A stretch of 64,000 bases of DNA from Plicaturopsis crispa FD-325 SS-3. Lineage: Eukaryota; Basidiomycota; Agaricomycetes; Amylocorticiales; Amylocorticiaceae. This document shows positions 46,007 through 55,876 of this stretch, piece after piece (positions within the stretch are counted from its first letter, which is position 1; every line of letters starts with the position of its first letter). The stretch spans positions 2,592,541 to 2,656,540 of the forward strand of contig KN832555.1 in NCBI GenBank assembly GCA_000827205.1, written 5' to 3'. The notes beneath the pieces were generated by a model. It had not been told where the DNA came from. It saw nothing but the letters and a program-made list of their open reading frames with translations, and ran no database searches. Made by a program: the position numbers and the translations under genes.

Positions 46007-47993
46007 TCAAGGAATGGCGGGCATCGGAGCGGCGCCGAAGGTAAGATTGAACGAAGGGGATTTCTGCGCATGAAGGAATGGCGTGCCCATGTTCGACCGC
46101 ACACCGTACTGCCATTGCGGGGCGCCGACGGTAGCATCGCCCGGGAAAAGTGAATCCATGACGGAGTCGCCGAACAGATCCGTCATGCTCGGGGACGACA
46201 CAGTGAAGTCGAACTGAGAGAACGGGTTTGATGCGGAGGAGGCGACCTCGGGTAGCGCTGAAAACGACGCATCCGGAGTGTTGGCCTCGCTCGCAAAACT
46301 CGAGCCCGAGGACACCCGCTGGGAGGATACCGTGGAAGTGAACGACGAAGTACGGGAGTCTAACGAGCGCGACGGCGACGACCGTGGCGACCCGATGGAC
46401 GAGACCGATGACGCAGAGGAAACACCTCGATGCGCCCGACTCGACCCAGTCGGAGTACGTTTCGGGAGTCCCGCGACCTTCCTCCGTGGAGTGGGAGTCT
46501 CTGCTTCCAGCCGTGCAGACGGAACGAGCGTCGCCGGTTGCGCCGTAGGACTGGGCGACCGGAACGGATGCAGGCGAGACGCAGGCGCGGGCACCGTTGG
46601 CGCAGGTACAGGCCGCTGGCGCCGCGGTGCAAGGAACTCGGTCCTGCGCACGAACGCCGGCAGCGGGGCAGGCGGGACCTGCGTCGTGATCGCAGCTGTG
46701 GCGGCTGCACGATCTGGCTTCGCTACCGGCGGTGTCGTCCTCCGCTTTTTCCCACGGATGTTGTCCTTGTCCTTGCGCACCGTGCGCGCGAAGTTCGTGT
46801 ACTTGACTTGCATTTTGGCGAATGCGTCCGTCAATTTGGCGATGTCGACTGGCGCGTGCTTGATGGGCTTGGTCGCTAGTCGACGGCGCCACTCAGGTGC
46901 GGGGAAATTCCGAACGCCACTCTTGATAGGGAAAGGGTTGAGTTCGGGCGGTGGAGGGTAATTGGTAGGGAATGCATGGGGTGGCGCTGGGGTGTTGAAG
47001 ACATCGACGGCTTCCGGGTCTCTTGATGGTACATATTTGACGGACTGTAAATGAAATAAACACAAGTCTCGAGGAACAGGGCACGTCAAACACTCACACT
47101 CTCGACATCGCTCGAGTCATACTCAATCTCGTATTCGGTCACGTCTGAGTCGACGTATGGCTTCCTCTCTTCTTCGGGGATGACAAGATGGGTGGGCATT
47201 CTGCCCATCATGGGTTCCATTGATTGCATAGGCTTGCTCGACTTGAAATCCTCTTTCTTGAGCTGAATACCCGTCCTCTCTTTGTGTTTGCGGCGGCGAT
47301 TTTGAAACTAGGCGGCTCAATTAACGACGTGGTGTGACAGAAAAGAACTAACATACCCAGACGTATATTTGTTCGTGGTTCATGCTCGACTTGTGTGCTA
47401 GGAACATTCTATCGGCGTGGGAGGGGAACGCGTTATGTTGGAAGTAATACTCGAGGACAGGCACGTATTCCTGCAAGGCATTTCAGAAACGATCATCAAA
47501 CATAGAGCAAGGGTCTCACATTGTTGAACGCTGGTTTCGTCGATTTTGGAGACTTCGCCGACTCTATCGACATGCGGTAAGGCAGCTTGGAGGTTGCTGA
47601 GGATACGGCTTTGCTGATCCATTGGTCCAGTTGCTTCCTGTAGATAATCACGAACGTGCTACGCAATCCTTGTCGTAATGCGGGCACCGAGGGACCCTGC
47701 AACGATTGCATGGCAGATTCGAGTTTGTCGTGCAAGAATGTCCGCATTTCGAGAGCGACGCGCAGAAAGGCTTTGGAAGTGCGCTGCACAACTACGGCAG
47801 GTAAACCCATTTGCGAAAGTGCCGTTTCTAGTACCGTCCGGTCAGGCATCGGTAGGAGGTCGAAACCTAACGAGGGGGTGATCTGTCGGCCAACGTCGAC
47901 TAATAACTGGCGAGAGCCATATGAATCAGAAAGCCGTTTGGCTGTGCCCAGTATGTCCTGTAGCGCGCCTTCATTGACGTGCGCAAGAGCCAT
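46007..47993 (-). CDS. HD2-a: HD2-class homeodomain mating-type protein, copy a
   Basis: The ATG at 47993 (MALAHVNEGALQDILGTAKR) is preferred; the open frame begins a few codons earlier without ATG. Residues 1-158 are a variable helical domain with no visible similarity to copy b. The homeodomain follows across two introns: EYVPVLEYYFQHNAFPSHAD, then MNHEQIYVW, then FQNRRRKHKERTG, a typical 60-residue (non-TALE) type with the WFQNRRRK helix. An intron splits helix 3 between W and F. The C-terminal half is Pro/Ser/Thr-rich with a basic motif RGKKRRTTPP (likely nuclear signal) and ends FNLTFGAAPMPAIP with TGA 46007-46009. HD2 supplies the DNA-binding homeodomain in the HD1-HD2 heterodimer that controls dikaryon growth. 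Confidence 0.92.
46440..46955 (-). repeat. left copy of HD2 tail inverted repeat
   Basis: About 510 bases of the HD2-a tail coding region match 54263-54775 in inverted orientation. By eye the upstream half differs at about one base in a hundred and the rest at about one in twenty; similarity drops sharply past the 46440 end. A second, weaker block of shared sequence lies 3' of the stop (about 45850-45990). Confidence 0.8.
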
Positions 47994-48767
47994 TGCAAGG
48001 GATGTAAGCAAGGAATTTTTGGAGGTGCGTTATGAGCGTAGAACTGGAAGTAGCATGGGCAAAAAGTAGGGAATATATAAGTACTTGTATTTTGAAGCGT
48101 AGGGACGAACACGAGGGCACAGAGTCTCCATTGTTCCGTGGGAAAATGAGGTTTCTGTGTCTTCGTCTAGATATTTTGAAGTACCATCCTGTTAGATCCT
48201 GTTCCATCGATATCATCGGGAAAACTTCAATTTGGTCGTCCCAGGGTCGTCTGCATGGGTCTGAACTACAACTACAGTGGAAAACGGCGATGAGCTGGTC
48301 AAATAATGTAAGAGAAGAGAGATGATAATGTAGCTGCGTAGTACTAGTGACTCGCCCGCGCCCAATGCCCAATGCTCAGGTCTCGGACGCAGAGACGCTC
48401 AGACAAGCTCAGACGTGTACTTACTTACACCGTCGATGGCATATACTTGCGCGCATTGACGGTGCGTTTGCCACAACATGACTGACGACTGCGGTCGGTA
48501 TACATGAATTTATTTGACTACGAGGGTGACCCCAATTAGCGACAACTGTAAGTAGAGACGATTACAAAGACAGCAAGGTACAAGCAGAACGGCATGGACA
48601 GAACATAATGATACATATGATAACTCGATAGCAATGCAACGGCCGTGAGATGCAGGGAGAATGCAGATGAAAAGACATGAGATGGGAATAATGATAGAGA
48701 TATATAGCGACGGGCCCGAAGAAAGCACCATCCTCCTTCGTAGTGCACTCTGTAAAAAACGGCGCGA
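47994..48767. promoter_or_regulatory. HD2-a upstream region
   Basis: About 770 bases between the HD2-a start and the HD1 relic; only short frames. It carries the AACAATGG site listed separately. Confidence 0.5.
48128..48135 (-). promoter_or_regulatory. AACAATGG site upstream of HD2-a
   Basis: Plus strand CCATTGTT; in the direction of HD2-a it reads CGGAACAATGGAG, 135 bases upstream of the start. Thirteen of these bases are identical at the HD1-b site. Confidence 0.5.
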
Positions 48768-49870
48768 TCAGGCGACGGCATACGACACGATGTTCTCAAA
48801 GACGTACCATGCAAGCTCCTCCTGCAGCCTCCACGCGGCTTCAAGGTGCCGCTGCAACTCCTGCAGCTTCGCCTGTTTGACCGCAGCGGACTGGTCCTCC
48901 TTCGACGGCGCAGAAAGCAGCTCCGTGGAGGGACGCTGCCGAGATACCCTCGGACCCTGCGCCCGAGAACGAATTTTCCGACGCGAATCGCGGCTCGGGC
49001 ATATACGACATCGAGAGACCGTCGTACGATCCGAAATACGCGTCGTTGTCGAACGGCGCAAGGGACTGCTGCTCCGCTGAGGGCGGGGTGGCGACAGGGG
49101 CTGCAGGATATGTCGTGGCTCTGTGAGGGTTCGCTCTCGACGAGGCTGGGCAAATCGAATGCGGAAGGAGGTAGGGCGTCAGTAGCCGACGACAGATCGT
49201 AAAGGGGTGCCGACGGGGTAGACATGAGGCTGAAATAATTCACTATAGATTGTGGTCAGTCAGGCCGTTGTGCGCTGATGATAGGCTTTCCTCACCATGC
49301 GTCGGGGAATCATCCACAGAGTGATTATCGAGTTCATGCCAGTTCCACTGGAACTGGACCTCCGCCGAGGCCGTGGTCGACAGGTCTGCAGGCCGCCTGC
49401 AGTGGCGGCGGGGGGCATGCCGAAGTCGAAGAGGTTAAACTCTTGGTCAAACCAGTGCTGCACGTCGGCCGCCTTCGCCAGTGGGAAGGGATCCAACATG
49501 GTCTGCATACACGGACCGGCTTCGAGGCCGCGGGGACGCTAGCCACGCCTTGAGTGCTCGCGTGAGGTTTGTGGCTAGGCGTTGGTGCTTTGAAAAGGCG
49601 TCGAACGTTGAATTTCTAGTAGAGATACTACCTGAGGCTGAGTGCATTCGCCCTGCATTCGCCGGCTCAATAGACGCACAGACATCGAATGGATGTCGTT
49701 GGTGCGAAGGGGAAAACTTGAAGTTGTTAGACACAGCGACGGTGCAGACACGGCAGGTCTTTAGGAGAATCGAAAGACGAAGAATAAGACGCACTGCGCT
49801 TACCGACTCCTGCACAGCGGGCACGCCGTCCCTACAGCACGAAATGGAACTCGATAAATTACTCTCCTGG
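48768..49870 (-). pseudogene. relic of a third HD1 gene, C-terminal half only
   Basis: On the minus strand this stretch aligns in order with the second half of HD1-a and HD1-b. About 49740-49830 resembles the end of HD1 exon 1 (GTTAGACACAGC against GTTGGACACAGC). MQTMLDPFPLAKAADVQHWF matches the HD1-a MQTVSDPFPLAK block. DDSPTHG precedes the conserved donor GTGAGG. PEPRFASENSFSGAGSEGIS matches the last exon. AVKQAKLQELQRHLEAAWRL matches the C-terminal helix. The homeodomain and the N-terminal specificity region are missing entirely, and the frame shifts at least twice (once just after TAGGL and again in the last exon). It ends about 190 bases from the HD1-b start, in the opposite orientation. 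No function as an HD1 partner is possible. Confidence 0.85.
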
Positions 49871-49977
49871 GCCAAGGCTCTGTGCCGCGCTTAAGCGCTA
49901 AGCACCCACGAGTGTAGGAGTAGCCACGGAGTTGTATGTACATGTTTGTTGATATGTACATGATCCATTATTTGGCT

Positions 49978-49985
49978 CCATTGTT
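49978..49985 (+). promoter_or_regulatory. AACAATGG site (reverse) upstream of HD1-b
   Basis: Plus strand CTCCATTGTTCCGTG, 73 bases upstream of the HD1-b ATG; CCATTGTT orientation is shared with HD1-a. The 15-base string also occurs at 48126-48140 upstream of HD2-a. Confidence 0.5.
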
Positions 49986-50057
49986 CCGTGAGAATGTTGT
50001 TGGTCCATATAATCGCAACGCGCTTTTCTGCTCCCTTCAACACACCCACTTACAACT

Positions 50058-52282
50058 ATGGATGAAATAATCCAGCAACGTTTGCTCCAAGCTCAACATG
50101 ATCTTCTCGTCGCTGTTCCCGCAGGTATAGCTCCACTTGATGACTTTCGAGACCAGTGGACATCCCTACGGTCTGATATAGTTGCCGCCACTGCTGAATC
50201 TCGCCTCTGCGACGAAACTCTTCAGCTTGCGCATCATGTCTCATCCGCCATATCTCTCCTGGCTGACAGCTTCTTGACACTGGAGGAGAACTACGAATCT
50301 ATCAGCTCCACTCAACGAACGGATCTGGAGGCTATCTTCGAACGCGTCAGCCTGACAGATTCCGCGCAGTCTGCGAACGACCATATCATCCCATCGACCA
50401 GCTCCGTTTCTGCGTCCCATCTGCTTTCTCCCGCTAGTCCGATTGCCTCCAACGAATCGGCACCATTACCCGACGCTTCATCTCCCTGCCCACCATACAT
50501 CGGCGCGGCCTACAAATGGCTCGTCAAGAACCTCCACAATCCGTATCCATCGACCGAACTCAAGGAGAAAATCGCTAGCAGCTCTGGAAGCTCGCTAAAG
50601 ACGATCAACGCGTGGTTCACCAGCGTTCGGAGACGGATAGGATGGACAAGGATTCTCCGAAAACGCTTCACCAATTGCCGCCACGATATGCTCACCGCCG
50701 CGTATTGCTGCCTTGTCGAGGACGTCCCCAACCAGCCTTACAACAGGCTCATCGAGTACGAATTTCTCGAGATGAAGCTCAAGGCGGAGGCTCTGTACGC
50801 ACCTCTGTTCAAGAAGAGCCAGCTTGCTGGGACACTTGACACGGTGCTGAAGGACTTGTCGCCGGAGGATCGAGAAAGGCAGGAGGAGGCGAAGGAGGAG
50901 GCGGTTGTTGCTGCGCGACAACGGAGAGACCAGGAGAAGATGGAGAGACGGAAGGAGCGTGCACAGGAGAGAGCAGCCGACCGCATACGTGCTGTGTCCT
51001 CGCTCCCGTCCCCCGCCTCCTCGTCTCGTGAGACGACCCTAGAGCTATCTGAGAGTGAGACGGAAGAGGCGGCCCCTACAGCTGTAGCTGGCCGCAAGCG
51101 TCGTTCATCGTCTTCTCATTCTTGCGCCACGGATATGTCTAATAAGCGCCCCAGGTATGGTTGAAAAGCTTATCCTCTTATTGTTTATTTCTTCTAACGC
51201 CTCATTTTAGGACCAGTCGTGCTTCATCATGGGTCGATGACGGTCGCACCTCTCTACCATCCCCTCGATCACCCATCGCATCGCCTTCTCTTCCGTTCCC
51301 GCCTTCTCCTACCGCTATCTCTGCGCCCACTGCCCTAGCATCCCATAAACGACGCTTATCTGATGTATATGCGTCTGATATTCCCGAGCAAGGTGCTCAA
51401 ACATCGGCTCATGCGCACTCTTCTGCTTCTCCTTCGACCACTCAACACGGTACACCTGCTGCTCCCGCGAGCCGTAAGCGCCGTCTCTCCGATGCTTCAT
51501 CCCAGGGTGCTCCTAAGCGTCCACGGGGTATGGCTGGTATCCCTCGTATGCAGGCTGTATCGGACCCGTTTCCGTCAGTCAAGGCTCCTGAAGTCGACTC
51601 GTGGTACCATCAGCACTTCAACCTATTCGATTTTGGTATGCCGTCTGCCGTCACGGAAGGTGGTTTGGATCTCTCCACAGCCACTGACCTTGAGGTGTTA
51701 TGGAGCACACCTGAACCTGAGTCTCATACTTATCCCGCGGAACAGTTGCTGATGCATGGTGAGCTCTATTTCCCCTCCTAATACGATTGCACTGCTGATT
51801 CACATATTGATCAAGATTACTACAATTTTGCGGAGGCTGCTGCTCCCCCTCCCAGTGATGACTCCGCCGTGGACGCCCTGCCCGCGCTACCCCCTTTGGC
51901 CTTCGACTTATCCGATCTCCCTCCCCAAGAATACCGCCACGACCCAGTCGAACATTACGACTTCTCGAGTTTCATGACCCAATCGGCGTCGTCACCTTCT
52001 ACTCCCCCGACAGACGAATCAAATCCTTACGCGTCTCTCGGCAGCGATACATATTCCAGTGGATACGACTGTTCATCTCTGTCGTTCGTTCCGGAACCGC
52101 GATTTGCCTCGGAGAACCCGTTCAGCGGGGCAGGCTCCGAAGGTATCACCCTCTCATCCATAGCCGATATGTTCTCCGTCCCGTCACCTGCAGACCCATC
52201 AGCGCTGAAGCGGGCGAAGCTTGAAGAGCTGAGGCGGCATCAGGAAGCGGCCCGGCAGCTCCAGGCGGAGCTTGAGCTGTGA
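50058..52282 (+). CDS. HD1-b: HD1-class (TALE) homeodomain mating-type protein, copy b
   Basis: The start ATG 50058 gives MDEIIQQRLLQAQHDLLVAV. The first 140 residues are a helical N-terminal domain weakly similar to copy a. The homeodomain spans about residues 143-200: YKWLVKNLHNPYPSTELKEK and SLKTINAWFTSVRRRIGWTR, about 90 percent identical to copy a. A conserved middle follows (AGTLDTVLKDLSPEDRERQ, a coiled charged segment), then basic clusters GRKRRSSSS, SHKRRLSDVY and SRKRRLSDAS. Introns lie near 51155-51210 and 51759-51814. The final helix ALKRAKLEELRRHQEAARQL leads to TGA 52280-52282; a possible GTGAGT donor at this point with an acceptor near 52330 would give the same last residues and stop at 52334. 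About 690 residues. Confidence 0.93.
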
Positions 52283-53149
52283 GTACTTTGCGTCATTCGT
52301 TTCTGGTGTCTGTCTAACGACGCTTCATAGATGAGAATAAATTCTCATTGTGGCTTGTCTCCGTCTGCTTATATCTTTATTAGCATTTATACTTCTACTT
52401 GGATTACCGCATATCTCATCTCTCATCTTTATTTCTATACTCGCTACCTTGTCACATCTGTATCATCCGCATTGTTCATCGCTTGAGATTCTTCCCGACA
52501 CTTCAACGTTTTACTTTCCAGTCGCTAATAGTACTGAAATGCAAATGTACACCGGTTTCTTCGCTATCTCTCCTAGGCTGCACAAGTTTCACATTCGAAG
52601 ACATGAAAACACGCACCATCCATAGAGCCATACTATCCAACGTGTTTTCTGGTCGACACTTTCTTGACGCTCTTGGTCAAACTAGAGTACATAAGTGCTT
52701 GGTCTTGCAGGCGCTTGTTCCTTCTTTACTTTTATTTAAACGCTGTAAGCGTACTGCACCTTTGCGGCAACCGAACCACTGGCGTAAGGACGTCATGCTA
52801 CATGGTCTGCAGTTGGGGCAACAGGCTAGGCTGTCTGAGAAATCGCCGTATATTGACAGATTGATATTCGTAGATGGGTCTATAGGTGAGTAGTATCAGC
52901 CAGAGTACGTGCAATTGGACAATTTGAATGACATTGACAACGACATTGCCGACGCGCCACGTAGTCACGGGACTCTGTGATTCAGTCACGGCCCACGTGC
53001 TATCACAATGCCGAGGAACAATGGCACGGCATCGCAAGTATTCCCACGCTTATCGAACCGCCATTGTCCGTTCCCTGCACATATACTCCACCCCGCATTG
53101 CACTCGCATTGCACTGGAAAACGATTGCACCCCCATCTCTCATCGCAGG
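52283..53149. promoter_or_regulatory. HD1-b 3' flank and HD2-b promoter
   Basis: 870 bases with low-complexity T-rich sequence near the HD1-b end and short frames elsewhere; no extra gene supported. Contains the HD2-b AACAATGG site. Confidence 0.5.
53017..53024 (+). promoter_or_regulatory. AACAATGG site upstream of HD2-b
   Basis: Plus strand AGGAACAATGGCACGG, 126 bases upstream of the HD2-b ATG, same orientation relative to the gene as in HD2-a. Confidence 0.5.
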
Positions 53150-55199
53150 ATGGCGTCTCTGACTCCCTTGCTTTCCCATTCCCGTCACAGTCTTGCAGAG
53201 ATCCTCCAGAACAGCCGCTCTCAAGCTCTCAAACTCGGGCACCATCCACGCCTCGCAGGTTTACCGAAGTCGACTCCGCCTCCCATTGATCCTATCGTTA
53301 TTGACTTCGACCAACATTTCCCCATACCTGAACCACCGCTTGCCGAACTACTCGCCTTAGGTGTCGACCTCGCGACTAGAGAGCGCCTCTCGTCGGCTTA
53401 CCTTCAGACGGCCAAGCAACTGAGAGCAAAATGCGAGCAGCTGATACATCGAACACTGGCTGCATTGCCTCATTCAGCATCGCGGTCGAGTACCCAAGCT
53501 CGGATAACCGCGGCCTACAAATCCCAATATATGCAGATGATCAGTACTTGGGCCGAAGATGTTTTGGAATCGTGTCGGAAACGAGTTATGGACCATCACG
53601 ACAGTCGTGCGATCTCTCGCGTTGTCCAGCGGTCGAGTAGCTCGCCCTCTGCAAAGCACAACGATCGAAGACCATTTAACAATGTGAGTTGCCATCTTTG
53701 TCTGCTCGGAAACGTAGCTGAATCATGGTACAGGAATATGTACCCGTCCTCGATTATTACTTCCAGCACAACCCCTTCCCATCCCACGCCGACAGAATGT
53801 TCCTCGCCCAGAAATCGAACATGAATCATGATCAAATATACGTCTGGGTACGCAGAGATGTATCTCATCCTGTCCTACGTTTGCTGATGTCTTGCTTCGT
53901 TAGTTCCAAAATCGTCGCCGTAAATATAAGGAAAAGACTGGCGTTCAGCTGAAGAAGGAGGATTACAAGTCTTGCAAAACGATGCAATCCATGGACCCAA
54001 TGGTTGGGCAGATGCCCGCACATCTCGTTGTTCCCGAAGAAGAGCGGAAACCATACGTCGACTCAGACGCCACGGAGTACGAGATCGAATACGACTCGAG
54101 CGATGTCGAAAGCGTACGTTTCATTTTCTTCACCAGGGATTTAATACGACTCGCTTACCCATCTTATCAGCCTGTGACATACGTGCCTTCCAGGGAGCCA
54201 GAAGCCGTTGACGTCCTCAACACCCCAGCGCCACCACACGCATTCCCCACCACATACCCTCCACCGCCCGAACTCAACCCTTTCCCTATCAAGAGTGGCG
54301 TTCGGAATTTCCCCGCACCTGAGTGGCGCCGTCGACCAGCGACCAAGCCCATCAAGCACGCGCCAGTCGACATCGCCAAATTGACGGACGCATTCGCCAA
54401 AATGCAAGTCAAGTACACGAACTTCGCGCGCACGGTGCGCAAGGACAAGGACAACATCCGTGGGAAAAAGCGGAGGACGACACCGCCGGTGGCGAAGCCA
54501 GATCGTGCAGCCGCCACAGCTGCGATCACGACGCAGGTCCCGCCCGCCCCCCTGCCGGCATTCGTGCGTAGAACCGAGTTCCTTGCACCACGGCGCCAGC
54601 GGCCTGTACCTGCGCCAACGGTGCCCGCACCTGCGTCTCGCCTGCATCCGTTCCGGTCACCCAGTCCTATGGCGCAGCCGGCGACGCTCGTTCCGTCTGC
54701 ACGGCTGGAAGCCGACACTCCCACTCCGCGGAGAAAGGTCGCGGGACTGCCAAAGCGCACACCGACTGGGTCGAGTCGGGCACATCGGGGGGTCTCTTCG
54801 GCATCATCGGTCTCGTCCATCGCGTCGCCGCGGTCGTCGCCATCGCGTACATTAGATTCCCGTACTTCATCGTTTACGTCCACGGCATCATCCCAGCGGG
54901 TGTCTTCGGGATCGAGCTTTGCGAGTGAAGCTATTACTCCGGATGCGTCGTTCGCAGCGCTGCCAGAGATCGCTCCCTCCCCGTCGAACTCCTTCTCCCA
55001 ATTCGACTTCGCCATGTCGTCTTCCAACATGACAGATCTTTTCGGCGACGCCACTTTCCCGAGCGACGTCGACCTCAGCGTGCCGCAATGGCAGTACGGC
55101 GTGCAGTCGGTCATCGACCTCAGCAGACAACTGTCCGCGATGCAGAAGGCGCCGTCGTTTGATTTCTCGTTTGCGGCCTCCCCGACGCCCGTCTCGTAA
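53150..55199 (+). CDS. HD2-b: HD2-class homeodomain mating-type protein, copy b
   Basis: The start ATG 53150 gives MASLTPLLSHSRHSLAEILQ. Exon 1 ends at 53682 (PFNN) and encodes about 177 residues with no visible similarity to the copy a N-terminus. Exon 2 starts at 53734 (EYVPVLDYYFQHNPFPSHAD, MNHDQIYVW), and exon 3 begins FQNRRRKYKEKTG, so helix 3 is split as in copy a. VVPEEERKPYVDSDATEYEI and the basic RGKKRRTTPP block follow. The Pro/Ser-rich tail is nearly identical to copy a until about 54775, then diverges slightly and ends SFDFSFAASPTPVS with TAA 55197-55199. Function is as for copy a; a compatible HD1 partner must come from the other parent. Confidence 0.93.
54263..54775 (+). repeat. 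right copy of HD2 tail inverted repeat
   Basis: Partner of 46440-46955. The two copies lie 7.3 kb apart in opposite orientation and flank the HD2-a N-terminus, the HD1 relic, HD1-b and the HD2-b N-terminus. Confidence 0.8.
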
Positions 55200-55876
55200 T
55201 CGTGCTATGACCTTGCGGATCTCTTCTATGCTTGGGCTCGCCGGGCCCCGCTGCCCGACGGTGCTTAGACCCTTCGGCAGTGAGCAGACGGCATGCGTTG
55301 ACCGTCGAGTCCGCGTGCCTTTCGCGTCCCGCCCTCGTCGGTGCGCGAGTGTCTCCTCCCTGCGCTACTACATCATCCACATCCACCATACCATTCTATG
55401 CAACTATGACCCATGCCCCATATGTTTTCCCCTGCATTCACCCCCAGGATATATATTCGCTTTAAACCGCTTTTTATTAACTCCATATTCATTCACCCGT
55501 CATTTTACTTTGGCCATACCTTATCGCATACATATACCTACTAACAATCCCCGTGCTTGCTTTCCACATACTGCACTATCTTACTACTACTAACCGCGTC
55601 TTGCTGTCCTGCTATCAAACCAAACATACAAGTGTATCAATAGATGTATCATTTTCCTCGCGATGTTTGAAGGAGCGGCTGAGAGATATACATGTCTGAC
55701 GAGGAGAAGAAGAGCAAGGTAAATGTGCAAAACGTTCATATCAAAGCTCGAGTTACAATTGCAAGGTACAAAGCAAGGTCAAGTTCGTGTACAAGGAGCG
55801 AGCATATCCTGCCGTAGAGATCTTCCGTTATATCCATTACCGCTTACAAGAACTTGGAAGCCTACAACGATAGCAA
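55200..55876. other. HD2-b 3' flank and bfg 3' flank
   Basis: The first 150 bases (GCTTGGGCTCGCCGGGCC; GCATGCGTTGACCGTCGAGT) resemble the reverse of 45850-45990, the flank of HD2-a. The remaining T/C-rich sequence holds no supported gene. A short MSDEEKKSK frame at 55692 has no continuation I can support. Confidence 0.45.

Noticed and set aside
48032-48325. Plus-strand open frame of about 97 residues
   Set aside because: Sits in the HD2-a upstream region, has no homology that I recognise and no splice support.
54167-55114. Antisense open frame of about 315 residues opposite HD2-b
   Set aside because: Mirrors the Pro/Ser-rich HD2 tail in the other strand, lacks introns or family signal and is matched by a similar frame opposite HD2-a (46278-46961). 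Explained by GC-rich coding sequence on the other strand.
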